Assembly (NCBI GenBank): GCA_029532415.1
Contig: JAQOTA010000042.1
Span: 1,281,173 to 1,345,172 of the forward strand
From: Marasmius tenuissimus
Lineage: Eukaryota > Basidiomycota > Agaricomycetes > Agaricales > Marasmiaceae
Direction of reading: 5' to 3'
DNA: 64,000 nucleotides
Below, piece after piece: positions 11,993 through 24,451 of the stretch. The position numbers and the translations under genes are program-made. The notes below the pieces were generated by a model that had not been told where the DNA came from, did no database searches, and saw only the letters and a list, made by a program, of their open reading frames with translations. The number at the start of each line of letters is the position of its first letter. Position 1 is the first letter of the stretch.

Positions 11993-12781
11993 AACGTCAA
12001 CCACATCCGATCCTTTTGGTAAGGGGCAGGTAATTCTGTGTCTCCCCGAAAGATGTGTCTCTCTCCTCTAAGCCGACAGAAGTGCACGAAGATTGCCAGT
12101 AGTATCAAAAAAAAGGAGAAATCCAAGCACCGACGCGACTATACTTAATCGCTGTACGATAGTGGACAGTTAAAGGCGACATATTCTGTTGATCCGAAGG
12201 AGGAGCGCTAAATTTCCTGTCAGATATATGCTGGTCAATAAAATATCATTTGTCTCCTACCCTTCGGCGGGTTGGCCTGGGAGCAAGGGGACGTTGAATT
12301 CATCGCCTGGTTTTGTAGGTGTACACTGCGAGACCAGGACTCTCGGGAACACGAACACCGATGATTTCACTACTATGAACCCGCTTGAACTTCCTTCTCG
12401 ACTGGACGTATCTAGCCGATGATTCCTATAAAACAAAGATATCAAAATATTGAGGTTAATTTATTCACAGAATGATTCTTCACCCGGGTTTTTGCACGAT
12501 AAAATCTACAGAACCAGACTCATGCTGTAGCTTTGGGCCATTCAGAATGCACATAGTATGCTGCTCAGGCATATCTTGAACTAAGTCAATCTGTGTAATT
12601 GCATCTCCGCTGTGGTGACTCCATGTTGCCGTTGCAGAAACGCCGACCATGATCGTACTAGTGGGAGCATCGATACGAAAGCAAGCACACTGCTGGGTTA
12701 GAAACAAAAGAAGCCTAATACTTATCAGCACCAGAAGACCGTTTGACTGTGGATTGGTGCGTACAATCGAGCTCTAAACAT
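11993..12781 (-). pseudogene. Receptor-like membrane protein D, N-terminal part, frameshifted
   Basis: The start at 12781 (MFRAR) joins a second exon giving a signal peptide and the ectodomain TSTIMVGVSATATW. A stalk exon at about 12420-12257 ends GQPAEG. The membrane exon (12190-11993) begins like the others (SIVASVLGFLL) but a run of eight T on the coding strand shifts the frame inside the helix, after which ILLAIFVHFCRLRGER is in another frame. Soon after DRM the similarity ends, and the tail survives only as the fragment at 10.8-10.9 kb. A homopolymer sequencing error could explain the frameshift, but the missing tail confirms decay. Confidence 0.65.
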
Positions 12782-14520
12782 CGAGAGAGATGGTGGATGA
12801 ATGGGAGAAAGCAAAAAGCGAAGTGCAGGTCGTATTCGCGTGTCGCTCTTGATCTCCTACGGCTCCTAGGTACCCATTCTTGATGAACAACCAGACGACC
12901 GTCGCTCGAGGTATGATCGCGGAGCATTCATCAACATCTTCGGAATCAATTGGATTCGATCACCCTCATTATCTCACTTTGCACCAGTACAGAGGCGAAC
13001 CCCTAAGTGAAAGATTCCAGATGAAATCATCTGCCAGATGACCGCACAACGGTTTTACACGAATTTCACTTGCTGACAGCAAGTTACATGTGCCATAATG
13101 CTGTATGAATTTTTGTGTGAATTTACAGGTAGTCCTACGCGATGCGCAATGCGTTTCACGCCTTGGAGGCAAAATCCGCCAAAAACCCATAAGCGAAAGA
13201 TCACGTGTCACGCTGATTTGAGAGGCTAAGTGCCCGTCTGCACAGCGATTTCTGCTGCGACCATCACCGAATTTTCGGTTTTCTTGACATAACATGCCAT
13301 CGGCCGGGAATAAAAACTACAGAACACATCTATGGTCTGCAAATAGCCACTTAATGACCATATTCTCACTGAAAATCAGATGCTAGGTCAAATTTCGGAG
13401 GTTTTGAACAATTTTCGAGGTATTTTTTGATTTCATGCAGCTGTATTGCTCTGGATGTCACTCAAATGTTCATTGTTGTTCTCCAGAAGCCTAAAAGCAT
13501 CATGCGAAAAAAAACCGCTTAGAGATATCTGCTTTTGCGAGCTCGGGACAAAATCTTTCGCTTAAGGGTTTGCCTCTGTATCCCTTTGTGTGGAACTGCG
13601 ATCTGAAGGCAACCACTCTTGCCCAATCACATCGCTCTAGCGATAATCATGCTGGCCAGTCGGACAAACTGATCACGGGGTCATTAGCAGTATTGCAATA
13701 TCTACATAGGAGTCAGGCATGGATCTTCGACGACGACACAGTATCACTCGGCTCTAAACTCCTATTGAACTGACGGACCCAATACAATAAAGGTCCAGTC
13801 TACGCCCGACCAAGCTGAACTACGGCTGTGATAATCATGGTAAGATCCTATTCGACGTCCGACATTAAAGGTGAGCTTCGTGTCCGTCGAGATCCGGAGT
13901 AACTTCAATACTAAATGATCTGCATCGTCGAATACTGAAATCGTTCAAAGCCATGACATTGATGAGGGGGTCGCGGAAGACTGGAAGCAACGACAGTGAT
14001 GAGCTCGTGAGTAATATTACGAACGTTACACATCAGCTTAGGTTACAGGTAGCGACCGGGAAAGATAGAGCTCAATGACACCGCCGATACAATAAGCTTT
14101 GCGCTAACTCTGCTGCAGGGATACCAAGCAGACCAACGCCTGAGCCGGAGTAAATGCGGATATCCAGAGAAATATGAACGATCAGAAACGGAGCACTCGG
14201 AGATAATATAAAGCATACCTGCCTCAACGAAACCTTGATGGGTAGATTATCATTTTTGAGCGATAAGCGAAGAGCTCTCGGAAATAGGTGACCCAAAAGT
14301 TGTGTACTTACGCCATTAAAAGCATTATGCTATTCAGCCCCTTGTCAGTATCAAGAAGAAAAGATACTGTGCGTTGTTGGACACAGTACGGTGAGCATGG
14401 GCTTGGTAATAGGCAACGATCAACGGGTCAAGGCTCCCACATAATGAGATGTGAGCGTGATGTAGGGAATAACGGATGTTACCTTCCAGAGAGCAAGAGG
14501 GGGGATATCTCAGTGATCAT
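12782..14520. other. Intergenic; partly collinear with unit 2
   Basis: Leader of receptor D to ~12.96 kb, then about 600 bp with no match, then 13.59-13.76 kb matching 35.77-35.93 kb. Open frames such as 14296-14072 (-) are short and without domains. No gene called. Confidence 0.45.
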
Positions 14521-14523
14521 GGG

Positions 14524-14963
14524 GCCGAATCAGGGCTTCAGACGGGCTTGAAGAGCGACTGAAGAGGACTTCAATTGTCTTATGGGAGGCATGGCAGCGG
14601 GTGACGGAGAAAGCCTCCATTTGATACTCGATACATCGCTTTATGAAACCAATCGGGTTCTGTTGGAATCTCAAGGTGTGTTCACGACTTATCAGACCTT
14701 GCATTTCACCGACTAACGATAAACAGTGCCCTCACTTCCCAGTCGTGCACCTCAACGATCTTAACGAGAAAAGCCTATGCAATCCCCGATATTTCTGTGA
14801 CAGTGGATGCCTGGAGGTTATGTATTGCTCCCGAGCATGTCAGAAATCGGACTGGCAGTCTCGACACCGAGACCAATGTCTCCGCAAGCCAATCATTCGT
14901 AAGTTCAAAGTCCTTCTGCCTTTTCACGAATCGGAAGCTGACAATATATCATCGTATCAATAG
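14524..14963 (+). pseudogene. MYND-finger protein remnant, unit 1
   Basis: Matches only the C-terminal third of the gene at 41.3-42.8 kb. The 5' two thirds are missing. The frame has a TGA at 14622-14624 where unit 2 has a Leu codon (TTA). A likely 51-nt intron separates ...WNLK from CPHFPVVHLND. The zinc-binding region reads CLEVMYCSRACQKSDWQSRH with a later RDQC, the MYND pattern, but the preceding CxxC pair is altered (CDSGC here, CSRC in unit 2). MYND domains bind zinc and proline-rich partners. This copy cannot make a full protein. Confidence 0.65.
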
Positions 14964-15561
14964 CAGCTGTAGTGGTGTCTACCGACAGAGTATTCATGAG
15001 GGAGTGAGTTAGGTTGCTTATTCGCAAGCACTTTCAGTCTCTCAACGACATGGTGAATGGCTAGTACACTCACCACTATCAAGAGAATCTCGGAGACTGT
15101 GATGACCAGATTCCGAAGCAGTTGGCCGCCGATAGCCATTCAATCACGAACAAATCCAAAAACCCATTCCTCTGCATCAATTTGGATACTCCCGACATTC
15201 CTGCAATTGATTCTTTTGGAGTCGTCGATACACGGGAGATTCTGAAGCTGAGACCCTAATATCGGTGGAAAACGGAGACGCTCACTTAGTTGTTGGAATA
15301 CTAGCGTGGCCCAACGATTGACCGGGAAACGATACTGGTACTGAGTTCTCCCCCTTGCGATACCTTCGAAGTCATGCTGAATTGGGTGAAATTATGTTTT
15401 ACCTTCGATGATGTGGCTCGGATCATTGGAGATCAGGGTTTCGGTAGAGCAAATTATCTATTGCAGTCGCCTTAGGGTTTCTCTAGTGTCGGTCTACGCC
15501 ATTGTGCACAATAGTAAAATAAGCCCAAGTAAAGTGAAAGAAAAAGGTATCACGTTGAGGC
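14964..15561. other. Intergenic between MYND and F-box remnants
   Basis: Similar to 42.81-43.38 kb. Short open frames only. Possibly the degenerate 3' part of the MYND gene, since both copies show scattered coding-like similarity (for example ...SFGVVDTGEILKLR in one frame near 15.2 kb). Confidence 0.4.
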
Positions 15562-16790
15562 CTACACCCGTTCGATATAATGGAAGCGTAAACTTGGGAA
15601 AAGGGCATAAGAAGGGGCCTCCAAAACCTCTGAAAGTGAGAGATCAGGCGTTAAGACCTCCAAGTCTTCAACCTCTCTGAAATTTGACAAGAACCGAACG
15701 GCGAAGGTCTGCTCCGGCTCTCCGTGTATGTGTTCTACCAGTCGTGGAAGCTCGTAAAACACGACACATCTCAAAACCAACCTCCGAACGCGAGCAAGGG
15801 GGAAACACCTTGTCAACTCGTGGTAGCCCTCTATCGTCTGACGCTTGTTCACCTCCGATATCCATTCTCCTCTTCCCTCTGCTTGATCTTCGAGGACCAA
15901 ATGTTCTAAAGCGGGTTTGAGCTGCCCAGACCAGATCCCTCGGATGAGCGAATCCGACGGTCATTTCTGGACGTTCGGGAGAGTGAGCCTTCCACCTACG
16001 GTTTCGAGGTCGGATACAGAGATACTGGAAAGCTCGAGCGTTGTGAGTGTTTCGGCGTTGTCGAGGAGCAAACGATGCAGGTCGGTATATGAAGGAAAAT
16101 TATGGGATGGGATGTTCAGGATACGGAGGGTGTGTAAACCTGATAGTGTCAGGAGGGACCAGTCGTGCGTGACGTTGTCAACCGTGAGCTGTTTTAGCGA
16201 CGGAAAGATTGAGGTGGGTGTTTCGTGGGCACGAATGAGTGGAGATGTTCCGCCAGTACGCCAGAGGGGAAGCGCGTGTGGTGAAGAGAAACCTTCAATT
16301 GTGCCGGCAGGATTATAGGACATGCGGAAGCACTCGAGGGTTGGTAGAGTGTTGTTGTGAATTTCTATACATCGCTCGATGAGGCCAATAATAATCTCCA
16401 TGTCGAGCCAAAGGGAGCAATCGATAGATAGCGAATGACAGCGTGGAAGGGCAATGCGAACAAGTCGAGCAATGAATTCCAATAGGGAACCATTATCCAA
16501 GATAGAACCTATGAACTCGTCTGAATTTGAGAGATTCACTCTGGAACGGAGCAGGTTTACAGTAAGAGATACTGATTTTCCCTGACAAATGTCGAGTACG
16601 AGCGCGACTTGTTGGGCAAGGTTAGCAAGACTTGCATCGCCTGCGTGAGTCTCGAGGGTAGAAAGGTCGATGAGAAGGTTAGTCCACAAGGATGATTCAC
16701 TACGAAGACAGTCATAGAAGAATCGGCAGACGAGGGCGACCGGTACAAGGGATAGAGAGCCGTTTGTGGAGGAGAGAAGGTGTCCGGATA
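15562..16790 (-). pseudogene. F-box/LRR-type protein, broken copy
   Basis: Homologous to the intact gene at 43.4-44.7 kb. Two lesions are visible. First, about 90 bp covering the start codon and the first half of the F-box are gone: at about 16790 the sequence jumps from the coding strand to the upstream leader. Second, an 11-nt deletion near 15912 (between WAAQT and the following segment) shifts the frame, splitting it into 16689-15961 and 15900-15562. The rest aligns throughout, for example SLTVNLLRSRVN and TLRILNIPSHN. No functional product expected. Confidence 0.85.
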
Positions 16791-16799
16791 GTGCGGCCT

Positions 16800-17976
16800 A
16801 CTAGTACTACTCTGTTAGCGCCTTTTCAAGCCGAACTGCCCATCAATCTTGAATCAGGAGATATTGGCTAACCTTGCAGGATGAGGCTGTGAAAGATGCT
16901 CTGATGCGAGACGAAACCGCGGCTGAGACGTACAACTAAGCACGCAAGAAAGGGGTAAATGAAGATGAACTTACAGTCCACAACGGTGTCGGAAGGCTTG
17001 TACAATTCACAACCCCTGCTCCGGCGGGTCTTTTATAGATTTCCCCTCCAATCCTAACGTTTGCCTAACGTCAGAATGTTTCGTGAGGGGTGCCGATGTT
17101 TGTCATGGCTAGAATATAGGCAACCAACTTCCATTCATTCCCTCCCTAGTCCAGAGTGTGGTGCCCCGGACAGATAAATCTCCGAGTTTGAACAATGATA
17201 ACCGCCTACGGAATACACTCAAGGTCGGACCAGAATAGCAGCCTGCATACGGATACCAGCGGCTTTAAGTTTCAGCCCACCTAAAAATCAAAATGATCTT
17301 CCAGATGAAAAGTGACTTGTGTATGGCCGGGAGGAACAAGCTTGGACGAGAATGTGGAAGCAGAAGACAGGAGAGGGGCGTGAGAATGATTTGGCATTCG
17401 GCTTTGGCTCACACGTGCCTGACCGTAACTATAGGACCCGTGTCACAATCTTGAATCCGGGTAAATCCTAATCCGGGCCTGTCCTCTGACCACGACGAGG
17501 ACAATGTTCTGTGCAATGGTGAGCCCCCTCATTGCTTATTTTGCTCGCTATAATGACGATTTATAGCTATAATTCTCCATTCGCATGAAAAGACTCATGA
17601 GTATCAACCGACAACCAACTGTGAACACTCTTCGTTAGCACTGGACAGTCCCCGGTCGTTTAGCTCCGAGTGTCTGCCAATTTGGACATCGAACTCAAAA
17701 CCACTATCGCTAGAAGATCCGTCCATTGTACGTGCTCAGCTCCAGCCTCCATTCGTCTTCACCAATCTAATATATCTCTTTAATCATGTTTTGAAACGAC
17801 GCGACACTAGGCTTTGACCAGGTTTTACCTGATCTCGGGCCTCTTCAACGGCCAACCGCATCTGGATCAATGTTCAATGATCATCATCCGAAAAAAATTC
17901 CCGCCAGATGCCTTGGCGAACTGGTGATGCGAACGAACCATATAAATTATGCCAACGCCTCGTATTTTCACCCATT
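16800..17976. other. Shared upstream region of F-box and seven-helix genes
   Basis: Divergent intergenic region between the F-box remnant (-) and the seven-helix gene (+). It is collinear with 44.71-45.99 kb, including a stretch with TCTTTTATAGATTTCC (near 17030) that could be a TATA region for the F-box side. No gene seen. Confidence 0.45.
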
Positions 17977-19417
17977 ATGACCCCGATGCCCACCCTCGAT
18001 GGGAATATCGTGAATGAAGACTACAAGTACAGTGTTTTAGCTCCAGTTCTGGTAACTGCTGTGAGTCTCGTTGGCGTATTGTTCATGTTTCGCGACTGAT
18101 TTACCATGTTTAGCTCCATATGCTACTCTACGGCTTGTATATTCTGCTATTTCGCATCGGTGTTATGATGCTGAAGAGGCGGAAGCGAGAGAGAAGGAAA
18201 GGTTACCGTCTATTCCAGTTCGCGCTCATCCCCCTCTTTGTCCTTGCGTCTTTGGTTGCCCCTCTTGGTCTGGCTTGGGATATCCTGACTGTGAAGACTG
18301 CGTATTGGACCGCATTAGGGCTAGAGTCTAGCATCGAAACGCAAATATCTTTGCATACGCTGGAGTATGTGTGCAGAATGTTATTACAACACCTTTCCCT
18401 GCTAATAGCTTTTGATCGTCCAGGATTTGCCGTTTTGTGATCGGGTTCTGTATGAGGTAAGGACTTAAACAGAGTGTACCAGTGAAAGAGCCTTCTGACA
18501 CCCTAAACAAAGTATCATTGCAGATATTGTTCTGGTGAGTGTGATGATTGAAGATGCGCAACCCCGACCCCTGATGAATGACTGCTTTGCTTTGGCGGCA
18601 GGGCTTTCGTTGCTTTTTGATTTGCGGATGGCAAAGGAAGAGTCTCAAACTAGCGTTGCTTATTTGGTATGTCGTTATTGATGGTAAGGGCCAGCGCCGC
18701 TGCTATTTCTTTTTGTCCCTGAGGCTTTACAGTGTCCGGGGCGACAGCCGCCATTTGGGCGACGTTATCCGTTAGAAAGCTATCGACAGAGCCACCAAAA
18801 ACCAAGGTTTTCTTAGTCAAGAATGTCGCCATTGCTTGTGTATCCTTGCATATGCTCATGAATATGATCCTCACGATTGTCATAGGTACATTCAAGAACT
18901 CCGCTTTGCAGGCAGGTACTGACTACTAGCTCACATGTTCACATTCTAGCCACTAGGATCCTGTGGGTATCCATCAAAAAGTCGGGAGCAAGGAAACCTA
19001 AGCGATTTCAGACCATCGTGGCGATCCTGTGAGTTCCACTCGCTCAGTTTCTTTTCCTCAGCTCATTACTAGGTAGGGTGGAGTCATGCATGTTTTACCT
19101 CGCTTCCTGGATATTGTACTTTGTATTCAGATTCGGTTACTCGGTCAGGGCGATTGATATAGGATCTGTTATGCTACAAGTCACGGTGAGTACAGATTTC
19201 ATGTTCTTGCCGGCTCCCGCTGAGTTCTGCCACCACCAACTCACAGGGAATCGCGCCGACGCTGTTATTGGTTCGGACGAATGCTGGGGAGGAGAAGGAA
19301 GACCGAGATATCTCCAGTGCGGTCCGGTCCGAGATTTCGATTTCGTCGAGCCCAGTAGATAAGGAGTTTGCTTTGGATATCTCTCGACGGGGATCTACTG
19401 TTCGGGACAAACTGTAG
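17977..19417 (+). CDS. Seven-helix-type integral membrane protein, unit 1
   Basis: Nine exons (17977-18060, 18114-18364, 18424-18456, 18513-18534, 18602-18683, 18733-18885, 18950-19028, 19077-19185, 19247-19417) give 327 residues with every splice phase closing. Hydrophobic segments: VLAPVLVTALHMLLYGLYIL; a helix after the basic loop KRRKRERR (FALIPLFVLASLVAPLGLAW); ICRFVIGFCMSIIADIVL; the LALLIWYVV region; VAIACVSLHMLMNMILTIVI; and SCMFYLASWILYFVFRF. A final one ends GIAPTLLLVRTNAGEEKED, a C-terminal boundary I know from multi-helix proteins common in Agaricomycetes. It has a short extracellular N-terminus without a signal peptide and a short acidic/Ser-rich tail. Function unknown; a GPCR-like or transporter-like role is inference only. 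The paralogue at 45.99 kb is also intact. Confidence 0.8.
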
Positions 19418-21629
19418 AGCTCACAGTGCGGACAATCAGAAAGTTGCTCTAAGCTTATTTGCAGAAATACAGCGGAGTGTGGTATTTCGCTATCATCAGG
19501 CGTTGTTTCCTCTCATTTTGCTCAACTCTTTTGTTTTTGGTTTCATTATTGGTTTCGAGTTTTTTTCTAAATCTTCTGTTTGTCACCTCCCCACAAAGAC
19601 GTCCACAGTTTTGACATCCCAAGGTTCAACGTCAGTGATCTCATATATGAAGCAGAACCTTTGTTTATCGTGCTTATCATGTTGCAATAGGGCCGCCGGG
19701 AATGTTTGTATGATTGCGTCGAGAAACATTGTTGTCGCGAACATACAGCACTCAGATATCCTCGTTGAACGGTTCTCCTTGATTGGATACGAGCTCACTA
19801 TGAACGTTCATAGCCCCGAAACCAAAAAGATGAGAATGGGTACTTTAGTGAAGGTGACATAGAAAGAACAGACGTCTGCAACCGATGTCAGATCCGAAGG
19901 TGAGTCACATTCGTTTCATTGATGTTCGACCTTCCCTTCATTCGACTACTCGAGAAGTGTTGCTGTTCCCCAGGTAAGCTGTTACGAATATAACACGGAA
20001 TGTGGTTCCTCCGAGGTTTTCTCCCCTCTGCATTCTCTTCTAATATTATGGGCTGGCTAGGCTTCGACGCCGTTTGCGGCCTACCTAACGGCACAAAGGT
20101 ATTTGCGGCGGTGTCGGTGGCCATTGGCTCCACCCGGTGAAGTGCACAGCTCAATGTGAGAAACCCTCTCGTTCGGTTTCTGTCGGGCGATGCACCTGTA
20201 CAGATTTCATCGGAAATACCTCATCTATGCCTCGGAAGATAAGTTTTCCAAGCGATGGCAACTCTCCAGATAGATGGCATGATGGAAGGCTTCCCGAAGA
20301 GTGTATATCTCTCAATTCATGATTGAGCGTTCGCTTCTCTTGGGTCAGCGTGTATCCTAAGAGCACGATCACGAAGGTACAGCGGTATTCTCAAGTCTTT
20401 GGGTGTCGCATGCACGACTGACGGTTTTCGGTTTGCTACTAGTATCCCATAAAGTCTGGACCAATACCATCGAGGCTCCACGTCTTCGCGATCCAACCCT
20501 CTTGATCGGGCATTCGATGAGGGTATTCGCTCACCGTGGACTTCTCAAGTTCCTTTGTATAACGCCAGCGAAGCCGGGATGATGGGAAGGATTGTTGTAG
20601 AGCGAGCGGGAGAAAGCGACGAGAAAGATTGACAGTTGATGTGTGATTTGTACTTACCTTGGCATTGCTCTTTTCTCGGGGGATTCATTCTCGGGCGAGG
20701 CGGCGTGGTACACGAAGCGTGATGAGCTCCATAGATTCCATCTTCTCGTATTGGACGGGCGGTCCTGGAAGTAATTAGGAAGTACAGAGGCATCTTCATC
20801 TAGCGACAGTGTATCTGACTGTACAGCGCTCGGGACGGTAGGGTATAGAAATCTCGAGAACGACAGATAGATCATGATTATCGTCGCGAAGGTGGATTAT
20901 TGGCTCTAAATATAGCCGAATCACTCGTGTTGCCAGATGATCTATTGTAATAAGTATGACGTAGAATTCTATCCCCTGTTTCGAACTTCGTTAGGCCGCC
21001 TCCGCCGAGGCGCTATCAACCAGGGGGACGTTATTATTAGAGGTTCAATACAAGCAGAACAAGCATATTGCTGATGTCAAGAGCCCCTGTGGGCGGAGTC
21101 ATATCCAGTGCGGGCACAGACCCACAAAGACAAAAGCGCCAAACATCAAACGGAGGATATGGGTCATTCACGAAGCTGTTCTTTGGGTTCGGCACCTGGT
21201 ATAAGTAGCTCGTCCACAACCCGGATGATCGAGCGAAACAATCTATCCGGCAAGATAGAGATGCTCAAAAGCTCTCAATTTTCGGCGTTCAGTGACGCTA
21301 CTTCCAGCTGATTTTCGATTACTTAGCTACTTTGGACAAGGGGGCATTCCCGAACAATTCCCGAAGACGAGGAAGGCGCTTTTACGTAAACATAAACTCA
21401 ACGTAATTCTGTTTTTCCAGACTCCGGAGTCCGCTCGCCCTTTGTTTTTGAACACGATAGATTAGGGTGCGTTGTCCCACGTTGTTGCTGCATAGCCCTA
21501 AAACTGATAAATGCTGATAAAGGGACGGTGTTGAATATTCATTTACTATGACGCTCGAGCAAGAAAGTTACTCTGAAGACGAATCAACGATCAATGTCAA
21601 TTGAAGTACCCATTGGCTGAAAACTAGTC
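19418..21629. other. Intergenic, right end of unit 1
   Basis: To about 20.9 kb it matches 47.44-48.82 kb. A minus-strand open stretch 20875-20657 begins MIYLSFSRFLYPTVPSAVQ and recurs at 36.08-35.95 kb and, degenerate with a stop, at 48.77 kb. It might be the first exon of a small gene, but no acceptable second exon was found. 20.95-21.63 kb holds nothing recognisable. Confidence 0.4.
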
Positions 21630-22933
21630 TACTGACTTATTTCAATCGATTCAGATGGGGTTTCCTGTGTGACCGAAAAATTTTCTGGCGTGAATTCGGA
21701 TGGCAGGTCAGTGACCGGTGACACCGGTAAAAATTTCATATGGAACCAAGGGGTGTCACCAAAAAAAATTTTATATATGATCTTCCCATACGATCTTAAG
21801 GCCCTTTGGGACCCCCCCTCCCCCCTCCCCCCTACCATTTTGGGAAGGTGATTCTCACAGTCACATGCCCATCCCAACTATCAAACACGTCCCGACAATG
21901 TATTTTCCGGTCTAAGTTGGTGCTGATGTTACTTAGGAAGTATTGAGAGCCTCTGAATACGGTAGGACTCGAGTGGTTTGCTTGAGGAAGTTATGTGTCC
22001 GATAGGAAGGACCGAAGCCTGGACTCCAGACTCCAGGGACCTTCCAATTTTGGCGACCTGTACAGTTCACACTGGATTTTGGGACAAAAAACAAACAAGT
22101 TTGGGCTGTGCCGCCGTGTTGGCCATCTACTTCATCCTCTAGCCCCGAGCACCCTAAATGAGCGTCAAAATATCTTGTAAGGACTCTCTAGACCCCCCAA
22201 GGTCCACTCAAGGGGGGGTCACTTTTTGAACTTAAGGGCTTGGGGACCCCCCCCCTCCCCCCCCACCCCATATGACCGAGATGCCCGGGTGACACCCCTT
22301 GTATGGAACTATGAGGGACGGGGCAGGCTGAGGGAGAATCACGGCGACTGACGGTTGCCACCAGTCAAAATTTGCAGAATGCACCAGATTTGGAATCAGC
22401 CAAAAAATGGCAGAAAGTCCGATTTCCTGGCCTTTTGGGCTGCCCGAAATTTTGTCGTATTTGGAAACATTTCAGATGACCCCCCCTGTGACCTAGTGAC
22501 CCATGTGATGTGACATCCAAATTGATTGGAATACGTCAGTATTCATGCTACTGACCTGTTTTATTCAATTCGTATATCACACGTCACAGGCCCCTGGGCA
22601 TACGAAAATCTTTCGTATGGTCACCCAGTCACAGGGGGGTCATACGAATTATCCCGGTATGTGACAAATTTCGGAGAAGCTTATAAAAGGCAAGAAATTT
22701 ACCTTTTCCAGGAATTTTTGGCCCAAATCAGGTGTTTTTCACAGATTTCTGCTTGCGGAAGCCACACCCGTTGTCCTCCTCCTCACTCGTCCTCTCCTAG
22801 GGGCCGGCGGCCTGAAAGTTCCATGCAAATTTTCATTTTTGTCACCGGTCACTTGCCCACCATACGAATTTGCACCGGTGAAATTTTTTGTCACACGGAA
22901 AACCCCATACGAATTGAATAAAATAGGTCAGTA
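21630..22933. mobile_element. Non-coding element with ~120-bp terminal inverted repeats
   Basis: The left end (from TACTGACTTATTTCAATCG) and the reverse complement of the right end (from TACTGACCTATTTTATTC) align over about 120 bp, both continuing through a GTGACCGGTGAC core. A third partial copy of the end lies inside at 22540-22640. There is no open frame of note, and runs of C occur at 21810-21835 and 22230-22270. It is probably a non-autonomous DNA transposon (MITE-like) or a composite of two. I could not identify a target-site duplication. It sits exactly between units 1 and 2. Confidence 0.7.
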
Positions 22934-23605
22934 CTTGACGGGTCCTCGTGGTCTTGAGTATGAATTATTGCCTCGCCGCTGGACACAACTTGGACCAGAG
23001 TACGAACTATCGACGCTATCCGACGAGGATGGCAGGAGGAGTATGGCGCTCTTATCACGTCCTCATTTCTCTGCGGGCCCGAGTACCTGTATTGGTCCAG
23101 GTGTTTATGCTACGCTCTGCTCGATTACCCTCTCCCTGATGTTTGGACTGTGCAGGATTGTCGATGCGTGGTCGAAACTACCATCTAAACCGGCCAGGCA
23201 CAGCTTTTAGAACCTCTCGAAGAGCATACCAGATTTACAACTAGTCTACTGGGTGATACAGATCAAAGGTGCGTATGGCCTTGATATATTCCATAGGGTC
23301 ATAATGAATACTTATAGTGCTGGTGGTCACCGATGTCAATCAATATACTGTTCCCAAAATCATACCATGAACCTATGGACCTATACAGGTCCAAGTCCTC
23401 ATGATGCCGGCAGGCACAAGCATGAACCCGAGCTTCGTAGGCACAACGCGCGGGGAATAAAATTGTAAGAATAACTATAAGAAGGTCCAAACTGGCTAAG
23501 AGAACCCGAATATTAGTAAATAGTGAGTGGATACGACTTGGAAGGAAAGACTGCTCAAACGAGGGGAAGTTGTACTTGGTATAAGACGCAGCCACCTGAC
23601 AACAC
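22934..23605. other. Junction between spacer and unit 2
   Basis: No gene in 22.93-23.3 kb. From about 23.3 kb the sequence matches 4.5-4.8 kb of unit 1 (region downstream of the laccase stop), ending abruptly at about 23605 where the copia remnant starts. Confidence 0.6.
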
Positions 23606-24451
23606 GACCGACTTGGCCATTAAAACCTCAGCAGATGCTTTCCGCGAGTGTACCCAATAAATGGTTTGACCAGGCATATGAGGGTAGGAAACAAGCGACT
23701 GTCGTCGCTGTGATGAGTGGAAGGCTAACTTCTTCGCGTTTCCACAAATTGATAGACCATCTTGAAGGAACTCTCCCATTGATAGTAGACGTATGTCCAA
23801 TTGAGGTATGTAATAGACAGGATAGAGACGCGAAATGCGCTCAGTGAGTTTCCCGTCATGTCCTTCGATGTTATGCTTAATGAAGACAGTGCCTTTACCC
23901 TTTATCTGTATAGGGTTGCCCTTATTCACAGTATTTACGATAGGACCATCAAGCGATTCATATTCAGCGAAGTCATTCATATCGTTTGTGAAATGAGAGG
24001 AGGCACCAGAATCAAGGAGCCAACCCTGTGCGTTGTTCACACTTTTCTTTCCCTTACATTGTGTACACCCCACGAAGTGGGAACTGATTGCATGACAATA
24101 ATATACAAGTGATTCCAGATCACTATGACTACCTCGCAAACTACTGATACCAACTAATTGTGAGCATCGCTGTAGGGTCGTATCAGTTTGGGAAAGCAGG
24201 TCAAGATATGGTACTTGCCTGTCATCGTGGAACGATCCAAGAGAGACGTCATCCGGGACGTCCTCAACTCCTGCAGCTTCGGCAATATCGTTGTCAACAT
24301 CATTACCGAATAGAGAGGTCATGTCTTCCATACCGTCGTCAGATCCCCAGTCCATCTCTACATCTTCATCAGGATCAACACTACAAGAGCGTTTAGAAGA
24401 AGTAGGAGAAGGACGTCCGGCTCCTTCATCTTCCGAATCGTCCTCCAGAAC
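23606..24451 (-). CDS. Copia Pol fragment: aspartic protease and start of GAG-pre-integrase
   Basis: Continues the Gag frame after a single TGA. It has an acidic linker, then WLLDSGASSHFTNDM with the DSGA catalytic motif, the flap region IKGKGTVFI, and VYYIPQLDIRLLSMGEF, which is the usual run-in to the copia GAG-pre-integrase domain. No CCHC knuckle is visible before the protease. Coding similarity ends at about 23606. The ~17 codons after that are read from laccase-flanking DNA and end at a stop at 23555. Non-functional remnant. Confidence 0.8.

Larger units (their letters stand above)
4500..20910. repeat. Segmental duplication, unit 1
   Basis: Block collinear with 23.3-48.8 kb in the same orientation. 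Anchors found by eye: 4.53-4.81 with 23.33-23.60; laccase 5.23-7.05 with 26.51-28.33; 7.27-8.05 with 28.34-29.12; receptor B 8.8-10.1 with 29.3-31.0; 10.3-10.9 with 31.2-31.84; receptor D 12.5-12.9 with 35.2-35.7; 13.59-13.76 with 35.77-35.93; MYND 14.52-14.96 with 42.39-42.81; F-box 15.56-16.8 with 43.38-44.7; seven-helix gene 17.98-19.42 with 45.99-47.44; 20.77-20.9 with 48.74-48.82. The laccase part looks a few percent diverged, other parts more. Confidence 0.85.

Noticed and set aside
20657..20875. MIYLSFSRF exon as a complete small gene
   Set aside because: Repeated in three places, but only as part of duplicated DNA; no second exon closes in frame and one copy has a stop.
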